Source: an uncultured Mucilaginibacter sp.
GTDB taxonomy: Bacteria; Bacteroidota; Bacteroidia; Sphingobacteriales; Sphingobacteriaceae
Direction: 5' to 3'
Length of the DNA stretch: 64,000 bases
NCBI GenBank assembly: GCA_903863845.1
Contig: CAIPDP010000082.1
Location: forward strand, 1-64,000
A model generated the notes under the pieces. The model did no database searches. It saw only the letters and a list, made by a program, of their open reading frames with translations, and was not told the origin of the DNA. The position numbers and the translations under genes were made by a program. Below, piece after piece: positions 55,850-64,000 of the stretch. The stretch's first letter is position 1; each line of letters starts with the position of its first letter.

Positions 55850-57538
55850 CTATCGGATAGTAGAAATGATGTTGTTAAATAACGACTCGTAACTGTTGAA
55901 ATTTGAGCTGCCCAAAGTGACACCCACAACGCCATTGCCACCGTTTCTGAAAACGCCTTCCCATCGGCTCGAACCTCCGTTATAGGTGGTAGTACCCCGG
56001 TATATGGTGTAGCCGTTGCCCTGGTTTGTCTTTTGGTAGGTAATGTAATTGCCTCTGGCTGCAAGTTGTCCGCGTATATAATACAAAGCCTGGTCTGGGC
56101 TTGCCGCCTGTACATTCCAAACTGCTATGGAAGTGGCTGGCTCAGGAGAGATTTTAGCTTCTAACATACCCAATCCTGCTACCGGATAGCTGGTGCGCGT
56201 CCAATTGGCAGGGTAATTAAAACTAATACTTCCCGAATAACTGGCAACATTAGAACCACCACCCCCACCGGATGAACTTCTACGCGAATTACCTGATGAA
56301 CGACGGGGTGTACTACGGGTATTATTAACAGGTGCAGAATTATTAGTTGCCACCGCACCTCCGTGCGAAAACGTATTTGCGATATCGTCAACTTTTTTCC
56401 TCAAAAAATCGTCGTCAGAAAGTTCCATAGGTACTACACCTTTGGCCTCAAGGTCGTTTACATCGATGACAATATTTCTTGAGTCACCTTGCCTATAAGC
56501 TTGCATGAATTTTTGTAATTCCTGGTTGCCAGCAGCAAATGCCTGATCGGCAGAACTAATGCCTCCAAGTCCTTTGCCGCCTACACCAGTTGCTTCAATA
56601 GCAAAATAGGTATTATCAACCAAAACGCCCGGAAAAGCATGACCCGGAATCAGGAAAATAACCGGATGAAGCCCCGCAGCTTTGATCACGCTCGCGTACA
56701 TCAGTGATAATTCTATACATAAGCCGGTATTGCCGGTGATCACTTCGCGCGGCAACCTCGCACTTTGAACAGTGGAGCTGATATCACCCAGTTTTTGCGG
56801 CACCCCTTCAGTCCCGCTGTAAACCATGCCGCTGGTACGGGTTGCATCGTACAGTTTTTCAAGAAACAAAATGGCGGCTTGCCTTTTCTTCTCAGGGTCG
56901 CTTTCTACTGATGCATCTTCGCCCTGCATAAATTTGTCCTGTACCTGCGAGGTGTAATATTTTACGATCGGATCTTCGGGTGTAACCAGGCAAGGAAGTA
57001 ACTGGGTATTATGCATCAGGTCGGGGTAACTGGTTACTTCGTCTGCCGGAATATCGGTGTAAACGAATTCATTGCGCCCCATCATTTTAAAGCCAAAGCT
57101 TTCTTTTTTTACCTTTCCTCCGTTATACTCAATTTTTACCTCGCCATTCTCTTCCGATTCCGTCATTTTTTTAACGATATCGTCTTTAAAGTGAGGATAG
57201 CACCTTACCACTACGTGCTGACCGGGATATATAATAGGAATTGTTTGCAGTTCGGTCCAGTCAATATATCCGGGTACATCGTATGATACTTTTACATCAT
57301 GCATGGAAGTAGTACCGTCATTGGTCATCAGCATTTTGAAAAAATAGTACTCGCCCAAAAGTGCTTCCGGGTTTGCATACACCTTATAAGCTGAAGGCAT
57401 TACATAGGTAGCTGTACTGATCTTTACCTTCAGATCGTCTTTGCCGAAACTGAAAAAATACAGGCTCAGGCTTACAAGGCCCAAAAAGACAAGAGAAGCT
57501 GATAAAATTATTTTTTTCATGTTAGAATTATGGTTCAA
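55850..57538 (-). CDS. Transglutaminase-like domain protein with low-complexity linker
   Basis: VITGNTGLCIELSLMYASVIKAAGLHPVIFLIPGHAFPGVLVDNTYFAIEATG; SRRSSSGGGGGSN linker. Confidence 0.75.
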   Translation of the reverse strand: MNHNSNMKKIILSASLVFLGLVSLSLYFFSFGKDDLKVKISTATYVMPSAYKVYANPEALLGEYYFFKMLMTNDGTTSMHDVKVSYDVPGYIDWTELQTIPIIYPGQHVVVRCYPHFKDDIVKKMTESEENGEVKIEYNGGKVKKESFGFKMMGRNEFVYTDIPADEVTSYPDLMHNTQLLPCLVTPEDPIVKYYTSQVQDKFMQGEDASVESDPEKKRQAAILFLEKLYDATRTSGMVYSGTEGVPQKLGDISSTVQSARLPREVITGNTGLCIELSLMYASVIKAAGLHPVIFLIPGHAFPGVLVDNTYFAIEATGVGGKGLGGISSADQAFAAGNQELQKFMQAYRQGDSRNIVIDVNDLEAKGVVPMELSDDDFLRKKVDDIANTFSHGGAVATNNSAPVNNTRSTPRRSSGNSRRSSSGGGGGSNVASYSGSISFNYPANWTRTSYPVAGLGMLEAKISPEPATSIAVWNVQAASPDQALYYIRGQLAARGNYITYQKTNQGNGYTIYRGTTTYNGGSSRWEGVFRNGGNGVVGVTLGSSNFNSYESLFNNIISTIR

Positions 57539-58147
57539 TATTTATTTACAGGTAAGGATATGCCATTTTTCGCCCAGGCTTATGCCTGCGCAAATCGTTA
57601 ATTTTATTGTTTTTTAAAGGAAGATACCCGTCCTATAAATATCCGCACTATTACAGAAATATGCAACACTATATATTATATTTTGAAAAGCGCCTTGTTT
57701 AAATTATAAGCTTTTAATTATACTAGAAGTTATGATTTTGTTGCTTTGGTTAATATTTGTCAATTCTATTATTTCAGATTGAAGCGATAAGCATTGCAGC
57801 AAAACGGCGAAGGCAAATTATCGACGTTTATAATTGAAAAACGACAAGGAAAATCAGGTTTTGCGGGCTTGTTTATTCCAAAATGACTTACTCGGTTTTG
57901 ACGGGATTTTCTATTGAACACGATCACAGCAGACCAAAAGTTCTATCTGCTAAAATTCAATAAAATTATTAGGTCGTGCCGATGCAAATTGGAGGAAAAT
58001 TTTATTTTTTATAAGATTTGATGCTTTATTTAGATAAAAAAGTAATTTTTTTGTGGCGAATTAGCAATAGCCAATAAAAACAGTTAAATCGCAGCAAATC
58101 ATAATTAATGCCCCAAAATCCCGTTATCATCGTAAAATAATTGATAT

Positions 58148-58717
58148 ATGAATAAACTTCGACTACCCGTCTCTTTAATATTATTAATAGCTGCAGCAAT
58201 TTTTATCCAAAGTTGCAATAAGGATACTGTATCTGCCACGGCTTACACCACAGCTGCTTTCCAGGCTAATATTGATGGTTCTGCCTGGGCACCGGATACC
58301 GTTAGCTCGACCATTGTATATAGCACTGGGGCAAAAACCAAAACACTTACCTGTAGTGGTACCCAGGGTCAGAAACAGGTTATATTTTCAATTACTGTTC
58401 CAACTTCATCCGGTACTCCCGGTTTTCCGCTAGCAACTTATAATGTTGATGGTAACCTGGTGAAAGCACAGTTTAATACACAGCAGTTATCAAACGGTAG
58501 TTATGTATTTCTGCCCCATGGCGTTATCGCACCCGGCGCCGGCCAAATCGTTGTTACTGCAGTTGATTCAGTAAAAAAGACCATCACCGGAACCTTCAAT
58601 TTTTATTCAAGGTCGACACTTTATGATGGTTCTGGCAATGTAATTTCAACCACTGTTGATAACATTTCTTCCGGGGCATTGAACGCTACGCCTTACGTGT
58701 TTTCGTCAAACCAATAG
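58148..58717 (+). CDS. Hypothetical lipoprotein (possibly DUF6252-like)
   Basis: Lipobox AAIFIQSCNKD; FQANIDGSAWAPD...KKTITGTFNFYS. Confidence 0.7.
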   Translation: MNKLRLPVSLILLIAAAIFIQSCNKDTVSATAYTTAAFQANIDGSAWAPDTVSSTIVYSTGAKTKTLTCSGTQGQKQVIFSITVPTSSGTPGFPLATYNVDGNLVKAQFNTQQLSNGSYVFLPHGVIAPGAGQIVVTAVDSVKKTITGTFNFYSRSTLYDGSGNVISTTVDNISSGALNATPYVFSSNQ

Positions 58718-58752
58718 TTTTTACCCAAACAAGTACTTCTGTATATCATAAC

Positions 58753-59475
58753 ATGAAAAGATCTTTTATATTAATATCATTATCAGCTATCCTGTTTTCA
58801 TCGCTTAATGTTAGCGGCCAGGTTAAAAGCTATATTTCACTTTTTGGCGGCCTTTCAAATCCCGAAGGCAACTATGCCAGCACTAATTACAGTAACAACC
58901 TTTCCGGCTATGCTCATAAAGGTGTTACCTTTGGCGTTGATGGGGCTGTTTATATTTACAAAAACCTGGCTATTGGCTACACGTTCTCGTTTCAGGATCA
59001 GGGGAAATTGAACTACAACGATACCTACAACCTTGCGCAGGGGTACACCGCTTCGTTCAATGCAACTTCTACAACAGTAAATGCTTATGATCGTTTTCAT
59101 AACTTTAATTTACTGGTTGGTCCGCAATATTCTTTTACCTACAAAAAATTCATACTTGATATCCGGGCATTTGGTGGTCTGGTTGATGTAACGTCAACCC
59201 CTGAAACTCAGGTAGAACTACTTGGCGTTCCCCAGCAAACAGCATATTTTTATGTGCGTCGGTCACATGGTATGTTATTGGGATATGGTGCTAGCGGCGG
59301 ACTTCGCTATATGTTGAGTGATAAGATGTCTATCGGTGTTAAAGTTGCTTATATACAATCTCCGGGTACCAAAATAACGGTTGACGATCTGGTGGATAAT
59401 GTGGGGCGTTATGCAACCAGTTTGCCTATTAATGAGTTGCAAACTACTCTGGGCTTAAGCCTTAGTTTTAAATAG
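58753..59475 (+). CDS. Outer-membrane beta-barrel protein
   Basis: Signal peptide ...LNVSGQ; alternating strands; C-terminal LQTTLGLSLSFK. Confidence 0.75.
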   Translation: MKRSFILISLSAILFSSLNVSGQVKSYISLFGGLSNPEGNYASTNYSNNLSGYAHKGVTFGVDGAVYIYKNLAIGYTFSFQDQGKLNYNDTYNLAQGYTASFNATSTTVNAYDRFHNFNLLVGPQYSFTYKKFILDIRAFGGLVDVTSTPETQVELLGVPQQTAYFYVRRSHGMLLGYGASGGLRYMLSDKMSIGVKVAYIQSPGTKITVDDLVDNVGRYATSLPINELQTTLGLSLSFK

Positions 59476-59478
59476 CAA

Positions 59479-60240
59479 TTAGATAGCATTTTCAATATTT
59501 TTAAGTTGCCGGGCGTATTGTTTAGGCAGTATAGCGGTTTTAACCCAACTTTCCATCTTAAAAAATCGCAATATTTTGTAAAGCTTCAGTATCGGCCGAA
59601 TCCATTTTATTTGTTCCTGTTTTAGTTTTTTGTTCACATGTTCGGGGGCGACCAACAATTGAACCTGTTTTAACAATATGAATCGGGCGTATCCCAGGTG
59701 CTTTCGGTATTGTTGGTACAGGTCTTTTGTATAGTGGCTATAAAAGATTCCATTTCTAAGTTGGCTTTTTCTTTCAACAAGGTATTCATAGTAAGAGCCA
59801 GCAAGGCCCTCAAGTCCCATCCTGTTGCCTACACGAGCAAAAACATCAAATATTTCTACCTTATCCTCCTCTTTCAACTTTCTTTCAAGTAGCTCATAAG
59901 CCCGGATCGAATAGTCGACCAACATATACAATACCTCAAGGTAGGCCGCCGCAGGGATTTTTGTACCCCGGCTATTTTCAACACCCTGATGTATCGCGGT
60001 AAGCTGATCAATGTATTTAAATGCATTTTCTTCGTCGGAAAATAAGATCATACGCGAATAAGCCACAGTGCTGAATAATCGCCCCAGCGGGTCGGCAAGC
60101 AGGCGACCTGTATAATACAGCCAATCGACGGCCCGGTTCAATGTAAATTCGGCAGCAGCTCCGGCAAAAATGAATAATACAGTGTCTGCTTTGCCCCAAA
60201 TTTCGCGGATGAAACTATCTTTTTCTGTAAAATACTTCAT
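59479..60240 (-). CDS. MpaB/DUF2236-like (latex-clearing/oxygenase superfamily) protein
   Basis: WGKADTVLFIFAGAAAEFTLNRAVDW...DPLGRLFSTVAYSRMILFSDEENAFKYIDQLTAIHQGV...YLEVLYMLVDYSIRAYELL. Confidence 0.6.
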   Translation of the reverse strand: MKYFTEKDSFIREIWGKADTVLFIFAGAAAEFTLNRAVDWLYYTGRLLADPLGRLFSTVAYSRMILFSDEENAFKYIDQLTAIHQGVENSRGTKIPAAAYLEVLYMLVDYSIRAYELLERKLKEEDKVEIFDVFARVGNRMGLEGLAGSYYEYLVERKSQLRNGIFYSHYTKDLYQQYRKHLGYARFILLKQVQLLVAPEHVNKKLKQEQIKWIRPILKLYKILRFFKMESWVKTAILPKQYARQLKNIENAI

Positions 60241-60313
60241 TTGTTGCTGTCAATCTTTTTGTACTAAAATACTTTCGTCAAAGCCTTTTGCTATTTTTAA
60301 AAGGACGACTGTA

Positions 60314-60354
60314 ATTTGTACAAATATGCCAAAAGTACTTTGAATTACAAAGTA
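60314..60354. promoter_or_regulatory. Two palindromes in a divergent promoter region (ATTTGTACAAAT; TACTTTG-aatta-CAAAGTA)
   Basis: 12-bp perfect palindrome at 60314-60325; 7-bp inverted arms at 60336-60354. Confidence 0.5.
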
Positions 60355-60464
60355 TATTTGTATTTAACCGATGACATTTCAGGTCGGTTCAAATTGATGG
60401 GCTTTGAACTTTGCTATTTGCCGTAATTAAGTTTACATTGTATTTGTTTATTTAAAAAGCCGAT

Positions 60465-61919
60465 ATGAACAAGAAATATATTTTACTGATACTGACTTTG
60501 CTGATGTCAATCGCTGGATTTAGCAGTTGGGCACAAACACTTGATAGTGCAAAAATAAAGGCAGTTGAAAGTGGCCTGGAAGGCGCTTTTAAAACCAAAG
60601 AACAAAAGCCATGGACGATCTGGGATCGTATGCATTATTATCGTATCAAAGGGCTCAGTATAGCCGTGATTAGCAACTATCACCTTGCCTGGGCCAAAGG
60701 CTACGGATGGGCCGACGATAGCCTTAAGATACCGGTTACCACACAAACGCTTTTCCAGGCAGCGTCGATCAGTAAATCGTTGAATGCAGTTGGAGTATTG
60801 AAATTGGTTCAGGATAAAAAGCTTGATCTGTATGCTGATATCAATACCTATCTCGGTAGTTGGAAGTTCCCCTATGACAGCTTATCAAAAGGTAAAAAGA
60901 TCAGTGTCGCCAACCTGCTCAGCCATACTGGCGGTCTTACTGTGCACGGCTTTGACGGTTATGAACAAGGAAGTGTTTTACCTACCCTGCAGCAGGTGCT
61001 TGATGGTCAGAAACCTGCAAATTCCGATCCGATCCGGTCGATGTATGAACCCGGATTAAAATCAGAATATTCGGGAGGGGGTATCACAATTTCGCAAGAG
61101 ATCGTAACTGATATCACCCATCAGCCTTATGATAAATATATGTACGATAAAGTTTTAAAACCATTGGGTATGACTTCCAGCACCTATGAGCAACCGCCGA
61201 AAGATAAAAAGCAGGAATTACTGGCAACGGCTTACCGGCCTGATGGAAAGCCGGTCAAAGGGAGATACCATATTTATCCTGAACAGGCTGCCGCCGGGCT
61301 TTGGACCAACCCAACTGATCTTTCCAAATACATTATCGAAACACAGTTAGCCTACGCCGGACGATCGGAAAAAGTGCTGAACCAGCAAACCACCAAGATA
61401 CGGTTGACACCATACCTTGATAAACAGGCAGCATTGGGTGTATTTTTGATTGACCAGGATAGCACAAAGTATTTCTCGCATAGTGGAGCTAACGAAGGAT
61501 TCAGGGCCGACTACTGGGGAAGCCTGGAAGGTGGTAATGGATTGGTGATCATGGTTAACTCTGATAACGGACAGATAATTCCGGAAATTGAAAACGCGAT
61601 AGCCAATGTTTACGGATTTAAAGGATTGTACAGGACGAAATTGTTAACGACTACTACTGTAGCAGATAGTGTTTTACAAAGCTATATCGGCGAATTTGAA
61701 CTTGCTCCCGGTTTTTCAATTACGGTTACCCGCGAGGGTAGCCACCTTTTTGGACAGGGAACAGGTCAGCCCAAATTTGAACTTTACCCGGAAACCCAAA
61801 CCAAATTTTTTCTGAAAGTTGCCGACGCCAAAGTGGAGTTTATTAAGGATGACAAAGGCCAGGTGATCAAAGCTATTTTGTACCAAAACGGCGAACACGA
61901 GATGAAGAAGGTGAAATAA
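60465..61919 (+). CDS. Class C beta-lactamase-like serine hydrolase
   Basis: AASISKSLNAVGVLKL (SxxK), EYSGGGI, HSGANEGFR. Confidence 0.9.
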   Translation: MNKKYILLILTLLMSIAGFSSWAQTLDSAKIKAVESGLEGAFKTKEQKPWTIWDRMHYYRIKGLSIAVISNYHLAWAKGYGWADDSLKIPVTTQTLFQAASISKSLNAVGVLKLVQDKKLDLYADINTYLGSWKFPYDSLSKGKKISVANLLSHTGGLTVHGFDGYEQGSVLPTLQQVLDGQKPANSDPIRSMYEPGLKSEYSGGGITISQEIVTDITHQPYDKYMYDKVLKPLGMTSSTYEQPPKDKKQELLATAYRPDGKPVKGRYHIYPEQAAAGLWTNPTDLSKYIIETQLAYAGRSEKVLNQQTTKIRLTPYLDKQAALGVFLIDQDSTKYFSHSGANEGFRADYWGSLEGGNGLVIMVNSDNGQIIPEIENAIANVYGFKGLYRTKLLTTTTVADSVLQSYIGEFELAPGFSITVTREGSHLFGQGTGQPKFELYPETQTKFFLKVADAKVEFIKDDKGQVIKAILYQNGEHEMKKVK

Positions 61920-62106
61920 TAATCATGTTCTCGAGTCCATAGTCCATAGCCTTTTCGATACAACGACACCGTGTAGCAGATGACCAATGACCAATGCCGT
62001 GCAGGAAATGACTTAATGACTAACTTATCAACCAGCCCTAACTTTTCAACAATCCCTTTAAACAAAAGGCAATAATCTAAATTAGCTGATTATTAAAAAT
62101 ACAGCC

Positions 62107-64000
62107 TTGGCTAAAGAGACCAAAGAAACACCTTTAATGCAGCAGTACAACCAGGTAAAAGCCAAATACCCGGGTGCATTGTTGTTGTTTCGCGTTGGCG
62201 ATTTTTACGAGACTTTTGGCGAGGATGCGATAAAAGCCTCAGGTATATTGGGAATCGTATTGACGAAGCGGGCAAACGGTGCCGCTACTCATATCGAACT
62301 GGCTGGTTTTCCGCACCATTCGCTGGAAACCTATTTGCCTAAGTTGGTTCGTGCAGGGCAGCGGGTTGCTATATGTGATCAACTGGAAGACCCCAAAACA
62401 ACCAAAACCATTGTCAAACGCGGTGTTACAGAACTGGTTACGCCCGGAGTTGCCATCAGCGACAATATCCTGCATCAAAAAAGCAACAATTACCTTGCTT
62501 CGCTTTATTTCGATAAAAATATCATAGGCGTCGCCTTTATCGATATTTCTACAGGGGAATTTCTGACAGCGCAGGGCAATGCTGAATATATCGACAAATT
62601 GCTCCAGGGATATAACCCCAGCGAGGTTATTTACCCTAAAACACAACACGTTGCGTATAAGGAAGCTTTTGGCGACCGTTACTATACTTATAAACTGGAC
62701 GATTGGCCATACAGTGGCGACTATGCCCAGGAAAGCCTGTTAAAGCATTTCGGTGTAAAATCGTTAAAGGGCTTTGGCATCGAGCGATTGACTCAGGGTG
62801 TGGTTGCAGCTGGTGTTGCATTGCATTACCTGAACGAGACTGAACACCGCAATTTGCAGCATATATCGTCGATCAGTCGCATTGAAGAGGGTAGGTATCT
62901 CTGGCTTGACCGATACAGTGTCCGTAACCTGGAGTTGATCGGTTCGGCCAATGAACAGGCAACAAGCCTGGTTGATGTGCTGGATCAAACCTCCTCACCA
63001 ATGGGCGCCAGGTTGTTAAGGCGATGGATAGTAATGCCGCTGAAAGAACTGAAACCCATCAACGACCGCCTGGGCGTAGTGGAATACCTGATCGGGAATG
63101 AAGTCCTTCGCGAAGAGCTAAAACAGTATATAGCCCATATCGGAGACCTGGAGCGCCTGATATCAAAAATAGGCCTTCAGCGTGCTAATCCGCGCGAAGT
63201 AGTACAATTAAAACGAGCATTGAAGGCCATAGAAGCTATTAAACTGCTATGCCTTGAAGAAGACAGCGAACCTCTAAGAGCCATAGGTGAACAATTGAAT
63301 CCCTGTGCCACCATCAGTGCTAAAATTGAACGCGAAATTCAGCCCGAACCGCCGGTAATGCTGGTGAAAGGTTCGGTGATCAATGTCGGCGTGAACGATG
63401 AACTGGACCGCCTGCGAAAGATCGCATTCGGCGGCAAAGGTTATTTGCTTGAAATTCAAAAACGCGAAGCTGAACAAACCGGTATACCTTCATTAAAAGT
63501 TGCTTTTAACAATGTATTTGGTTATTATCTGGAAGTGACACATGCCCACCGGGAAAAGGTACCGGCCGACTGGATCAGGAAACAAACCCTGGTAAATGCC
63601 GAGCGTTATATTACACCCGAGCTAAAAGAATACGAAGAGCAGATATTAGGTGCCGAAGAGAAGATCCTGACGCTGGAGACGCAACTCTATAACGACCTGC
63701 TTTATTCGCTGGCCGAATATATCAAACCGATACAGCTGAACGCACAACTGATAGCACGACTGGATGTCTTGCTCAATTTTGCTACTATCTCTATCAAGAA
63801 TTACTATGTCAGGCCCGATATCAACGATAACAAGATCATTGATATCAAAGGTGGACGTCATCCGGTAATTGAGAAGCACCTGCCACCCGGCGAGGAATAT
63901 ATTACCAATGATGTCTTTCTCGATAGCGAATCCCAACAGATCATTATCATTACCGGGCCAAATATGGCCGGTAAATCAGCCTTGCTTCGGCAAACGGGGC
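62107..64000 (+). CDS. mutS: DNA mismatch repair protein MutS, 3' end beyond window
   Basis: Own translation from TTG at 62107: AKETKETPLMQQYNQVKAKYPGALLLFRVGDFYETFGEDA ... IIITGPNMAGKSALLRQTG (Walker A at window end). ATG at 62137 is an alternative start. Confidence 0.95.
   Translation, partial: MAKETKETPLMQQYNQVKAKYPGALLLFRVGDFYETFGEDAIKASGILGIVLTKRANGAATHIELAGFPHHSLETYLPKLVRAGQRVAICDQLEDPKTTKTIVKRGVTELVTPGVAISDNILHQKSNNYLASLYFDKNIIGVAFIDISTGEFLTAQGNAEYIDKLLQGYNPSEVIYPKTQHVAYKEAFGDRYYTYKLDDWPYSGDYAQESLLKHFGVKSLKGFGIERLTQGVVAAGVALHYLNETEHRNLQHISSISRIEEGRYLWLDRYSVRNLELIGSANEQATSLVDVLDQTSSPMGARLLRRWIVMPLKELKPINDRLGVVEYLIGNEVLREELKQYIAHIGDLERLISKIGLQRANPREVVQLKRALKAIEAIKLLCLEEDSEPLRAIGEQLNPCATISAKIEREIQPEPPVMLVKGSVINVGVNDELDRLRKIAFGGKGYLLEIQKREAEQTGIPSLKVAFNNVFGYYLEVTHAHREKVPADWIRKQTLVNAERYITPELKEYEEQILGAEEKILTLETQLYNDLLYSLAEYIKPIQLNAQLIARLDVLLNFATISIKNYYVRPDINDNKIIDIKGGRHPVIEKHLPPGEEYITNDVFLDSESQQIIIITGPNMAGKSALLRQTG

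Noticed and set aside
57540-58147. 600-bp AT-rich intergenic gap as possible gene or island boundary
   Set aside because: No ORF of substance, no tRNA-like sequence, no clear repeats or integrase nearby.
62239-63936. Several minus-strand ORFs (62239-62649, 62764-62988, 63274-63477, 63646-63936)
   Set aside because: All lie antisense within the continuous MutS reading frame, which the ORF track omitted because it runs off the window.

Overview
This window is chromosomal DNA from a Bacteroidetes bacterium. Sphingobacteriaceae, perhaps Mucilaginibacter or Pedobacter-like, is inferred from DUF2723, a T9SS gliding-type C-terminal domain, GH97, DUF3078, CbpA/CbpM and TAnnTTTG-like promoters. It is mostly ordinary housekeeping and accessory genes. 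Edge genes are a serine acetyltransferase (left, minus strand) and mutS (right, plus strand); both are truncated by the window and absent from the ORF track. I found no tRNA, rRNA, CRISPR array, intact transposon, prophage or recognisable defence island. The points most worth a second look are: (1) a tight arsenic operon arsR-arsN2-arsC-aquaporin-tlpA with no ArsB or Acr3 pump next to it, and a near-perfect 22-bp palindrome at the arsR start; (2) a bacterial lipoprotein with both lobes of a pepsin-like (A1) aspartic protease; (3) a decayed MHS/alpha-ketoglutarate-permease-type MFS pseudogene at about 50.3-50.5 kb; (4) a 48-aa His/Asp-rich lipoprotein and a 55-aa membrane protein missed by the ORF track; (5) two degenerate GGTATTAGG-type inverted repeat clusters, both between convergent genes; (6) a TCCCGATAGCTATCGGGA-type palindrome at two loci; (7) several strong unassigned hairpins, including a 13-bp perfect inverted repeat upstream of the GH97 gene. 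All family calls were made by reading the sequence; no database search was run.
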